DNA of 64,000 bases, from the NCBI GenBank assembly GCA_963656825.1, contig CAVKJG010000001.1, positions 31,092-95,091 of the forward strand, written 5' to 3'. The notes below the pieces were generated by a model. The model saw nothing but the letters and a program-made list of their open reading frames with translations. It searched no databases and had not been told where the DNA came from. Shown piece after piece: positions 57,230 through 64,000 of the stretch (position 1 is its first letter; each line of letters begins with the position of its first letter). Origin of the DNA: CAG-841 sp963656825 (GTDB lineage Bacteria; Bacillota; Clostridia; Oscillospirales; CAG-272). The translations under genes and the position numbers were made by a program.

Positions 57230-58078
57230 ATGCTTAGGCTTGAAAACGAATTTCTGTCGGCGCGTATAAATCCCGTCGGCGCAGAGCTTTCATCGCTTGT
57301 AAAAAAGGATACGGAAAGAGAATATATCTGGCAGGCTGAGCCTTCCGTATGGGGACGTCACGCTCCGCTTCTCTTCCCTGCGGTCGGAAGAATGAGCGGC
57401 GACAGCTTTGTCTACGAGGGCAAAAAATATTTTATGCAAAAGCACGGCTTTCTTCGCGGAAGCACCTTTGAAATAATATCAACCGAGGAGACATCGGTTC
57501 TTCTGCGTTTTTCGTCAAACGAAAAGACGCTTGCGGTATTCCCCTTCGATTTCGATTTCGATGCGGAATACAGTCTTTGCAAAAACACTCTCCGTCAGCG
57601 TCTTACCGTAAAAAACAAAGGCAACGGCAACATGTATTTTTCCGTCGGAGCGCATCCCGCGTTTTTCATAAGCATAGGAGATATTCTCCGCTTTGAAAAG
57701 CCGGAAAACGCAACTTTGCCTTATCTTGACGGAAACGACGTGGCAGGCGATCCCGCAAACAAGCTTGAGCTCAAAAATGAAAGCGACATTCTGCTCTCAA
57801 AAGAGCTTTTTGAAAAAGGCTCTCTTGCCCTCGAAGCTCCGGAATCGACCTATGCCGAGCTTGTCGGCAGTGACGGTGTGCCTTACCTTCGCGAGCATTT
57901 CGGAAAGACGCCCATGCTTTGGCTTTGGGCAAAGCCGGGCGCGGAATTTGTCTGTATAGAGCCGTGGAGCGGCTCGGATGAACGTTATCCGACAGAAGAG
58001 CTTGAAAACAAAAAAGGTATTCTCCGTCTTGCTCCCGAAGAAAGCTTTACGCTCCCCGTTGACATTGAAATCCTCTGA
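57230..58078 (+). CDS. Aldose 1-epimerase family protein (LacX-like)
   Basis: A 282-residue beta-sandwich protein. RHAPLLFPAVGRM, KHGFLRGSTF with the first catalytic His, and FSVGAHPAFFI with the second His match the LacX/galactose mutarotase-like family. The conserved Glu lies near PWSGSDERY. It interconverts sugar anomers. It follows the aldolase by 14 bases with AAAGGAG before the ATG and ends the GH38 operon. Confidence 0.9.
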   Translation: MLRLENEFLSARINPVGAELSSLVKKDTEREYIWQAEPSVWGRHAPLLFPAVGRMSGDSFVYEGKKYFMQKHGFLRGSTFEIISTEETSVLLRFSSNEKTLAVFPFDFDFDAEYSLCKNTLRQRLTVKNKGNGNMYFSVGAHPAFFISIGDILRFEKPENATLPYLDGNDVAGDPANKLELKNESDILLSKELFEKGSLALEAPESTYAELVGSDGVPYLREHFGKTPMLWLWAKPGAEFVCIEPWSGSDERYPTEELENKKGILRLAPEESFTLPVDIEIL

Positions 58079-58106
58079 CCTACTTTTCTTTGTAAAGAAA
58101 AGTAGG
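58079..58106. repeat. 13-bp perfect palindromic element
   Basis: CCTACTTTTCTTT, 2-base spacer, AAAGAAAAGTAGG directly after the epimerase stop. I recall a similar element (CTACTTTTCTTT...AAAGAAAAGTAG) in intergenic regions of some clostridia; that recall is not tested here. Confidence 0.75.
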
Positions 58107-58253
58107 CAAAAGAAACTTTAATTATCGGGAGCGATATACAGATTTTTTAGTATCTGCGCAGACGGGGCTTATTAAAAAAGCAAAAGAAACTTCAGTTATC
58201 GGGGGCGATATACAGAGTTTATAATATCTGCGCAGACGGCTATTAAATCAGGC
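58106..58253. repeat. Two tandem 74-base repeat units
   Basis: Unit 1 (58106-58179) and unit 2 (58180-58253) both begin GCAAAAGAAAC and share TTATCGGG.GCGATATACAGA and ATATCTGCGCAGACGG-like blocks, about 85 percent identical by eye. No reading frame is seen. They lie between the palindrome and the terminator. Confidence 0.75.
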
Positions 58254-58272
58254 AAATTCTCTCAAAAACGCA

Positions 58273-58301
58273 AAAAACGCACGGAAATTCCGTGCGTTTT
58301 T
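58273..58301. terminator. Bidirectional terminator
   Basis: AAAACGCACGG, loop AAATT, CCGTGCGTTTT with A and T runs on both sides, between converging operons. Confidence 0.87.
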
Positions 58302-58305
58302 ATTT

Positions 58306-59166
58306 TTACTCTCTTTGTTTCCCCGAATGAACGGTATAGCTCGTAACGTCGGTCACCGTCTCGCCGTCTATCTGAAGCGCGGTAGGGCGGTCAAATTCGA
58401 CGGTTATATCATGCCCTGTAAATACCTTTGACATTTCCGTATGCTTTATATGTTCGCCCTTGAAGATAGACGGGAACACCATAAGCGTCTTCAGCTTTGA
58501 TGCTCCGTAAAACAGCACGACGGAAAGCGATCTTTCCGAATTGAGTCTGTCCTGTGCGGGAGCTATCATCATTCCGCCGCCATAGAAGCGACCGTTCATT
58601 GACGGAGCAAGATAAACCTTCCTGAATTCGTGCGTAACGCCGTCAACCGTAACCCTTGCGTTCACGGGCTTGAAGAAAAACAGAAGTCCCTTTATCGCAA
58701 TTGAGGTATAATTTACGGGCTTGTCCGAGCGCGCTCTCTGTCTGTCGCCCTCCTCACAGCAGTAGCCGTCTATTCCGTAGCCTATGCCGTTTACAAACGG
58801 CTGAGTTTTTCCCTTTACCGTCACGGTCGGAAGCTTTTCTATGTACGGATTAAGCTTTACAAATCCGTTTACTCTGACCGCCGAATCCTTTACGTCGTTA
58901 TAGAAATCGTTGCCCGAGCCTGCCGGATGATAAAACACATCCTTTGTCAGATTTTTTCCGTAAACGTCGCAGGCAAAGCGGTTTATCGTTCCGTCGCCGC
59001 CCGTAAGCACTATCGTATCGTCGCCCGACGCATTGATATAAGCTTCCATATCGGATATTTTCGTAATATCCTCAAAGCTTACGTCGCCGTAAGATGCTTT
59101 CAGCTTTTCGGCTTCAGCCTTTCCGTTTTTATTGTTTGCCAGCGGATTGTAAAGCACTCGTATCAT
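58306..59166 (-). CDS. Diacylglycerol kinase-like lipid kinase (YegS/DgkB type)
   Basis: A 286-residue protein. MIRVLYNPLANNKNGK and IVLTGGDGTINRFACDV (GGDGT motif) near residue 55 define the DAGK catalytic domain. HPAGSGNDF and the C-terminal LQIDGE block complete the family pattern. It phosphorylates diacylglycerol or a related lipid. ATG 59166 follows AAAAAGGAG; it overlaps the acyltransferase gene by 38 bases. The pair may feed phosphatidic acid synthesis. Confidence 0.9.
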   Translation of the reverse strand: MIRVLYNPLANNKNGKAEAEKLKASYGDVSFEDITKISDMEAYINASGDDTIVLTGGDGTINRFACDVYGKNLTKDVFYHPAGSGNDFYNDVKDSAVRVNGFVKLNPYIEKLPTVTVKGKTQPFVNGIGYGIDGYCCEEGDRQRARSDKPVNYTSIAIKGLLFFFKPVNARVTVDGVTHEFRKVYLAPSMNGRFYGGGMMIAPAQDRLNSERSLSVVLFYGASKLKTLMVFPSIFKGEHIKHTEMSKVFTGHDITVEFDRPTALQIDGETVTDVTSYTVHSGKQRE

Positions 59167-59986
59167 TTTGTGTTTCTCCTTTTTCATTCAAAAAATCAGC
59201 GATAAGCTGTCTTGCTTCGTTTGAAACATCTATAGCGCGTCTGCCGCACACTCTTTCCTTCGGAATTACCGAAAGGATATCCACATAAACGTCGGTATGA
59301 CGCAGTGGGAAATTCTTATATATTTTTTCCGTTCCGCGCACACAGCAGACAACTACAGGGCACTCCGCCTTTTCCGCTATAAGAAAGCAGCCGTGCTTGA
59401 AGCTGTCCATCTGAATACAGCGCGTTCTGTGACCCTCCGGAAAAAGTCCCACGGGACACGTTTCCGTTTTTATAAAATCGACGGCGCGCTCCACGGTGCG
59501 AAATGCGTTTTTGGGATTTTCCCTGTCTATTTCAAGATAACAGCAGCGGCGCATGAAACGCCTTGCTATCGGTATTCTGAAATTTGAAGGCTTTGATATG
59601 TACGCTATATTTCTTCCGCCCGCAGCGGCACATTCAACCATATTATCAAAATTTGAGCGATGGTTTGAAACAAGCAGATAACAGCCCTCGGGCAGCGTTT
59701 TTGTTCCGCTTGTGTGCAGATAAATCCTGAAAAGTCTTATAACTCCGTCATATATGACGGCAAACATTTTTTCATAGAATTTGCTCGGCTTATCGTAAAT
59801 TTTATTCGGTTTGATAAACAGGCAGGAAAAAATTATCACCGCCCAGAAAAGTATTCCGAGCGCAAGATACGTTCCGCCAAACGCCGCCGGAATAATCCAT
59901 ACATCGCCTATTCCGCCGATGAAAAACACCCCGAACAGCACCGCCGAAATAAGCGAAATAACTATAAATATTATTCTTGATTTCAT
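59129..59986 (-). CDS. 1-acyl-glycerol-3-phosphate acyltransferase-like (PlsC family)
   Basis: A 285-residue membrane protein with two N-terminal spans and an acyltransferase domain with NHRSNFD (HxxxxD motif, about 108-114) and LFPEGHRT (FPEG motif near 182). It acylates lysophosphatidate or another lysophospholipid. It is upstream of the lipid kinase gene, with a consensus promoter before it. Confidence 0.92.
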   Translation of the reverse strand: MKSRIIFIVISLISAVLFGVFFIGGIGDVWIIPAAFGGTYLALGILFWAVIIFSCLFIKPNKIYDKPSKFYEKMFAVIYDGVIRLFRIYLHTSGTKTLPEGCYLLVSNHRSNFDNMVECAAAGGRNIAYISKPSNFRIPIARRFMRRCCYLEIDRENPKNAFRTVERAVDFIKTETCPVGLFPEGHRTRCIQMDSFKHGCFLIAEKAECPVVVCCVRGTEKIYKNFPLRHTDVYVDILSVIPKERVCGRRAIDVSNEARQLIADFLNEKGETQNDTSALQSAGKQ

Positions 59987-60022
59987 ATTATAAAGTCAGC
60001 CCTTTCATGTTTGACGTTTAAC

Positions 60023-60051
60023 ATTATACAATATCCGTCGCATTTTGTCAA
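60023..60051 (-). promoter_or_regulatory. Consensus promoter of the plsC-like/lipid kinase pair
   Basis: Minus strand TTGACA (60046-60051), 17 bases, TATAAT (60023-60028). Confidence 0.9.
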
Positions 60052-60105
60052 ATTTTCTGCAAAAAAAGTTTTTGCCATAACAAAAAAGTAGCAATTTACG
60101 CGCGG

Positions 60106-60130
60106 ATAAATATCATATAAGTATATTTAT
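60106..60130 (+). promoter_or_regulatory. AT-rich inverted repeat before argD, possible ArgR box
   Basis: ATAAATAT (60106-60113), 9 bases, ATATTTAT (60123-60130). The reverse strand reads GATGAATAAATATAC, which shares ATGAATAAA with the Bacillus ARG box. The match is partial. Confidence 0.3.
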
Positions 60131-60149
60131 TCATCGGAGGCGGCTGAAA

Positions 60150-61310
60150 TTGACACAAAAAACCGCATATCTTTCAAAAACCTATAAAAAACTGCCGATA
60201 GCCATCGGGCGCGGAAAAGGAAGCCTTGTGTTTGATTGCGAAGGCAAAGCGTATATTGACCTCGGCGCGCAGACGGGCGTGAACCTTTTCGGCGCGTCGG
60301 ACGAAATATGGCTTGCGGCAGTGAAGGCGCAGCTTGAAAAAATCGCGCACATTTCAAATTCGTATCTGTCCGCTCCGCAGCTTTCTCTTGCGAAAACGCT
60401 CTGTGAAAAAACGGGCGCGGACAACGTTTTCTTTTCAAATTCCGGCGCGGAGGCAAACGAATGTGCCGTAAAAGCCGCGCGAAAATATTCCGCCGAAAAA
60501 TACGGCGGCGAAAAAAGCATCACGGTCACTCTGAAAAACAGCTTTCACGGAAGAACGATAGCTATGCTTTCTGCGACCGGACAGTGCCGCTTTCACCGCG
60601 ATTTTGCTCCGCTCACCGCAGGATTTTTATATGTCGATCCCGAAAAGCCCGAAGAGCTTTTCCGCGCCGCAAAAAGCGGAAGGCTTGCCGCCGTTATGAT
60701 CGAATGTGTACGCGGAGAGGGCGGCGTTCTGCCGCTTCCGCAGGCTTTTGCCGACACAATAAAAGAGGTGCAAAAAGCTTTCGGCGTTCTTCTGATATGC
60801 GACGAGGTTCAGTGCGGAGCCGGCAGATGCGGAAAATTTTTCGCATACGAAAATTACGGTCTTTGCCCCGATATAGTGACTATGGCAAAGGGGCTGGGCG
60901 GCGGACTTCCGATAGGCGCGACGCTCTTTTTCGGAAGGACAAAAGACGCTCTCGGAGTCGGAGATCACGGCTCGACGTTCGGCGGAAACGCCTGCGCCTG
61001 CGCCGGCGCAAAAAGCATCGTTTCACGAATAGACGAAGCGCTTCTTTCCGAGGTAAACAGAAAATCGGCGCTTGTTTTCGACGCGCTGAAGGACGCCGGC
61101 GGTGTTCGCTCCGTTCGCGGAAAAGGACTTATGATAGGCATAGAAACCGAGGCTCCGCCCGAAAAAGTCATGGCGATGTGCGCAGAGCGCGGCGTGCTTG
61201 TGACGGTTGCCGGCGGCTGTGTGCGACTTTTGCCGGCGCTGAACATTCCCGAAGGTCTGCTTATGCGCGGAACAGAAATTATCAAAGCCGTGCTTGCAGA
61301 TGCAAAATAA
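60150..61310 (+). CDS. argD: Acetylornithine aminotransferase-like class III aminotransferase
   Basis: A 386-residue PLP enzyme. FSNSGAEANECAVKAARKYS binds phosphate, LKNSFHGRTIAML and LLICDEVQCGAGRCGKFFAYE (PLP Asp) follow, and VTMAKGLGGGLPIGA near 243 holds the PLP Lys. The pattern fits ArgD. The start is TTG at 60150 with GGAGG 9 bases before it. No other arginine gene is in the window, so it could be a related omega-aminotransferase. Confidence 0.87.
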   Translation: MTQKTAYLSKTYKKLPIAIGRGKGSLVFDCEGKAYIDLGAQTGVNLFGASDEIWLAAVKAQLEKIAHISNSYLSAPQLSLAKTLCEKTGADNVFFSNSGAEANECAVKAARKYSAEKYGGEKSITVTLKNSFHGRTIAMLSATGQCRFHRDFAPLTAGFLYVDPEKPEELFRAAKSGRLAAVMIECVRGEGGVLPLPQAFADTIKEVQKAFGVLLICDEVQCGAGRCGKFFAYENYGLCPDIVTMAKGLGGGLPIGATLFFGRTKDALGVGDHGSTFGGNACACAGAKSIVSRIDEALLSEVNRKSALVFDALKDAGGVRSVRGKGLMIGIETEAPPEKVMAMCAERGVLVTVAGGCVRLLPALNIPEGLLMRGTEIIKAVLADAK

Positions 61311-61350
61311 AAAAACGGAGGAAGCGGTTTTTCGCCTCCTCCGTAGTTTT
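61311..61350. terminator. Terminator between argD and udk
   Basis: ACGGAGGA (61315-61322) with TCCTCCGT (61337-61344), stem extended by GCG/CGC, followed by AGTTTTATT. It lies between converging genes. Confidence 0.7.
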
Positions 61351-61963
61351 ATTCAAGGTGATGCTTTATAAGGTTGTATATCATATCCATCGCGACCTGA
61401 TTGTGTCCGCCCTCGGGAACTATGATATCGGCAAACTTTTTGCTCGGCTCGACAAATGCCTCGTGCATCGGTTTTACCGTCGCCATATACTGACTTATCA
61501 CCGATTCAAGCGTTCTTTTTCTTTCGTTTACGTCGCGGACTATCCTGCGGAGTATTCTTATGTCGGCGTCGGTGTCGATGTATATTTTTATATCCATAAG
61601 CTTGCGCAGACTCGGCTCGGCAAGGATAAGTATCCCGTCTATGACCAGCACCGACGTAGGCTCTATTCTGCGCGTCCTGTCGCTTCTGTCGTGAATCATA
61701 TAGTCGTAAACGGGACATTCTATTGCCTTTCCGTTTTTCAGCTGCGCTATATGCTTTGACATAAGCTCCGTATCGAACGCGTCGGGACAGTCGTAGTTCT
61801 GCTTTGTTCTTTCCTCGTACGTTTTTTCGTGCTGAGCCTTGTAATAATCGTCATGGCGCAGAAGCGTTACATCTCCTCCGAACTCCTCCGCTATACGCTC
61901 TGCAACCGTGCTTTTTCCGCTTCCCGAACCTCCCGCTATGCCTATTATAAGCACTTTTTTCAT
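61349..61963 (-). CDS. udk: Uridine kinase
   Basis: A 204-residue kinase. LIIGIAGGSGSGKSTVAERIAEE (Walker A), LRHDDYYKAQ, YDCPDAFD, and VYDYMIHDRS are the uridine/cytidine-binding motifs, and LVIDGILIL the Walker B-like strand. It salvages uridine and cytidine. ATG 61963 has GGAGG 12 bases upstream; a longer frame overlaps the promoter. Confidence 0.95.
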   Translation of the reverse strand: MKKVLIIGIAGGSGSGKSTVAERIAEEFGGDVTLLRHDDYYKAQHEKTYEERTKQNYDCPDAFDTELMSKHIAQLKNGKAIECPVYDYMIHDRSDRTRRIEPTSVLVIDGILILAEPSLRKLMDIKIYIDTDADIRILRRIVRDVNERKRTLESVISQYMATVKPMHEAFVEPSKKFADIIVPEGGHNQVAMDMIYNLIKHHLE

Positions 61964-62009
61964 AAGATAAAACCGCCTCCGCCCGTCATGGAAATATGTC
62001 GTTTTTTCA

Positions 62010-62038
62010 AGTATAGCATATCCTCCCGTCGCCGTCAA
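62010..62038 (-). promoter_or_regulatory. Promoter of udk
   Basis: Minus strand TTGACG (62033-62038), 17 bases, TATACT (62010-62015). Confidence 0.75.
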
Positions 62039-62119
62039 CGCAGATTTTGACAATATGCTTGAATAAATTTCAATCGTATGATAAAATAATTAAAAAATAC
62101 ATTGTTCGGAGTAAATTTT

Positions 62120-64000
62120 ATGGATATAAAGAAGATTTTATCGGAAATGACCACAGAGGAAAAGGCTGCGCTTCTTACGGGCGCAGGCTCGATGGAAACA
62201 GCAGAAATAGCTCGGCTCGGCATCGAAAGCCGCAGATTTTCCGACGGCACGGCGGGCGTCCGCACAGAGCCGGAGGACAACTGCGTACTGTTCCCAGCCG
62301 TCAGCTGCGTCGGCTCCTCGTGGGATAGGCAGTCGGCAAGAAAGCTCGGCAGAGCCATGGGAAAAGAATTTGCGCATCACGGAATATCCGTAATACTCGG
62401 CCCCGGCATGAACATAAAACGCAATGCTCTCTGCGGCAGAAACTTTGAATATTATTCGGAAGATCCCGTAATCACGGGCGAGCTTGCGTCGGAGTTCATA
62501 CTCGGACTCAGAGACGAGGGCGTCTGCGCCTGCCCGAAGCACTACGCCTTGAATAATCAGGAGAAAAACCGTCTTGACACAAGCGTTGAAATCGACGAGC
62601 GCACAATGCGCGAAATATATCTGCGCGGCTTTGAAATCGCGGTGAAGAAAGCCCGTCCCGACACGCTTATGTGCGCCTACAACAAGGTAAATTCCGTATG
62701 GTGCTCCGAAAACAAGCACCTGCTCCGCGATATACTCAAGGACGAATGGGGCTTTGACGGGGTTCTCGTTTCCGACTGGGGAGCCGTGCATAATATCTGC
62801 AAGGCGATAGAGGCGGGGCTTGACCTTCAGATGCCGCAGAACGCAAACATTATATCCGAAATAAAAGAGGGGCTTGCAAACGGAACGCTCTCGGAAAAAG
62901 CGCTTGACCAAGCCGTAGAAAGAGTTCTGAAGCTTGCTGCTATCCCCGCGCCGACGGAAGCCGAAGCTTACAATCGCGCGGCTTTGCACGAAGCCGCAAA
63001 AGAGGTTGCGGCGGCGGGAACAGTTCTGCTGAAAAACGAAAACAAAGCGCTTCCGCTCACCGAAGAAAAGTACAGAAAAATATATGTCGTCGGCGAATTT
63101 GCCGTGTCGCCGCTTATTCAGGGACAGGGCAGCGCGGAGGTGCATCAGAGGGAAAATTACACAGACATTCCGCTTGAAGAACTCAAAAAGCGCCTTCCCA
63201 ACTGCGAAATTGAATATATACAAGCGTATAAGAAAAGCGAATTTCCCCCCGAAATGCTCTGGCCGAACGTTTGGGACTTTCGTCGCACGGTCGCCGGAGG
63301 CGACGCCGTAATAATGTTTGCCGGAGCTATGGAATCCGAGGATACGGAAAACTTCGACCGGCGCACATTGCTTTTGAATCCGAACTATGAAATGTTCATT
63401 GAGGGCGCGTGCAAGGTAAATAAAAATGTAATTATTGTTTTGCAATCCGGCGGGGCGATAACCCTTGACGAATACTGCAAAAACAGATCTGCCGCAATAG
63501 TCTACGCCGGACTCGGCGGCGAGGCGGCGGGCAGCGCTCTGGCGGATATTCTCTGCGGAATAATAAATCCGTCGGGCAGACTTTCCGAAACCTTCCCGAC
63601 GGAAGCGAGAACCGACCTTGATTATCCCGGCAACGGCTACTGCACCGAATATAACGAAAAGCTTGCCGTGGGATATCGCTATTACGACCGTCACCCCGAA
63701 AAAATACAGTTCCCGTTCGGTCACGGACTTTCGTACACGGAATTCAAGTACGACGATATGACAGCCGAAGTCAGAGGCGATGAAATATCTGTTGAATTTT
63801 CACTTGAAAACACAGGCGACTTTGACGGCGCAGAGGTTTTCGGGCTTTACGCCTCTGACCCTTACTGCACGCTCTCCGTCCCCGAAAAAGAGCTTGTATA
63901 TTTCGATAAGATTTTCCTTGCGAAAGGCGAAAAGAAAAATATAAGCTTCACTCTTCCTCTTTCGTCGCTTTCGCACTACAATGTTTCTCTCGGAAAATAT
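62120..64000 (+). CDS. Glycoside hydrolase family 3 beta-glycosidase (3' partial)
   Basis: 627 codons are visible and the frame is open to the window end. The N-terminal barrel has ILGPGMNIKRNALCGRNFEYYSEDP, CPKHYALNNQE and the nucleophile Asp in LVSDWGAV (near 219). The second domain has VVGEFAVSPLIQGQGSAEV, VYAGLGGEAAGSALADILCG and GRLSETFP. YRYYDRHPEKIQFPFGHGLSYTEF leads into a C-terminal fibronectin-like domain (SVEFSLENTGDFDGAEV equivalent). No signal peptide, so it is probably cytoplasmic. ATG 62120 follows CGGAG. Likely a beta-glucosidase; specificity is not certain. Confidence 0.93.
   Translation, partial: MDIKKILSEMTTEEKAALLTGAGSMETAEIARLGIESRRFSDGTAGVRTEPEDNCVLFPAVSCVGSSWDRQSARKLGRAMGKEFAHHGISVILGPGMNIKRNALCGRNFEYYSEDPVITGELASEFILGLRDEGVCACPKHYALNNQEKNRLDTSVEIDERTMREIYLRGFEIAVKKARPDTLMCAYNKVNSVWCSENKHLLRDILKDEWGFDGVLVSDWGAVHNICKAIEAGLDLQMPQNANIISEIKEGLANGTLSEKALDQAVERVLKLAAIPAPTEAEAYNRAALHEAAKEVAAAGTVLLKNENKALPLTEEKYRKIYVVGEFAVSPLIQGQGSAEVHQRENYTDIPLEELKKRLPNCEIEYIQAYKKSEFPPEMLWPNVWDFRRTVAGGDAVIMFAGAMESEDTENFDRRTLLLNPNYEMFIEGACKVNKNVIIVLQSGGAITLDEYCKNRSAAIVYAGLGGEAAGSALADILCGIINPSGRLSETFPTEARTDLDYPGNGYCTEYNEKLAVGYRYYDRHPEKIQFPFGHGLSYTEFKYDDMTAEVRGDEISVEFSLENTGDFDGAEVFGLYASDPYCTLSVPEKELVYFDKIFLAKGEKKNISFTLPLSSLSHYNVSLGKY

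Noticed and set aside
60461..61759. A 432-codon plus-strand frame rich in Arg
   Set aside because: It runs out of frame through argD and antisense to udk; the Arg-rich low-complexity product is a frame artefact.
62138..63724. A 528-codon open frame on the minus strand
   Set aside because: It is antisense to the GH3 gene, which has clear family motifs over the same range. Its composition (many Val, Phe, Arg, Ala) is that of a shadow frame and it has no ribosome site.

Overview
The window looks like a chromosomal segment of an anaerobic, low-to-mid GC Gram-positive bacterium of the class Clostridia, probably an uncultured gut lineage near Oscillospirales/Christensenellales. Reasons: strong AAGGAGG-type ribosome sites; near-consensus TTGACA-N17-TATAAT promoters before many genes; IreB, YunB, DUF1385-PrmC and long-form HPF; many lipoproteins with poly-threonine linkers; no outer-membrane genes. 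Several operons start with TTG or GTG. I saw no rRNA, tRNA, CRISPR array, phage or transposase gene. The taxonomic placement is inference from gene content only.

Layout. 1-1.7 kb: the end of a serine hydrolase and a tiny Cys-rich protein. 1.7-6.2 kb (minus): an ECF sigma factor, a putative membrane anti-sigma factor, a Thr-linker lipoprotein, an MBOAT acyltransferase and a DHHW/AlgX-like partner, with an ECF-type promoter in front of the sigma gene. 6.4-12.9 kb (minus): a five-gene operon with a sulfatase-like membrane enzyme, a YidC-glycerophosphotransferase fusion, a small membrane protein, a cation/proton antiporter and an MgtC-like protein. 13-21.2 kb: single genes (M14 peptidase, IreB, SDR, HAD phosphatase, phosphopantetheinyl transferase, secreted phosphoesterase, sugar kinase). 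21.4-25.8 kb: nusB, a TsaD-like paralogue, xseA, xseB, prenyl synthase and yunB. 25.8-26.7 kb: a radical SAM activase-like gene.

27.1-36.7 kb holds a complete oligopeptide ABC transporter operon (binding protein, two permeases, two ATPases, DUF3899 protein). Five of its six proteins are unusually large: both ATPases carry insertions inside the nucleotide-binding domain, one permease has a large extracytoplasmic insertion, and the binding protein is about 850 residues. A 312-base gap rich in inverted repeats separates the binding-protein gene from the permeases. This operon, the YidC fusion and an RlmD-ASCH fusion (36.8-38.4 kb) are the most unusual items.

38.5-46.6 kb is mostly housekeeping: HPF, YqeG, an SMC-like ATPase, MurI, PrmC, DUF1385, SecG, and rpsF-ssb-rpsR behind a leader that can fold over the rpsF ribosome site. 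46.8-53.9 kb: an orphan BlaI/MecI regulator, two small envelope proteins, a nucleotidyltransferase and two large secreted proteins (M6 metalloprotease; DUF4886 lipoprotein). 54-64 kb: GH38 mannosidase, FSA-type aldolase and aldose epimerase; a 74-base tandem repeat with a palindrome; two phospholipid enzymes; ArgD; uridine kinase; and a GH3 beta-glycosidase cut by the window end. Together the genes suggest a saccharolytic, peptide-importing anaerobe with a modified glycopolymer envelope.
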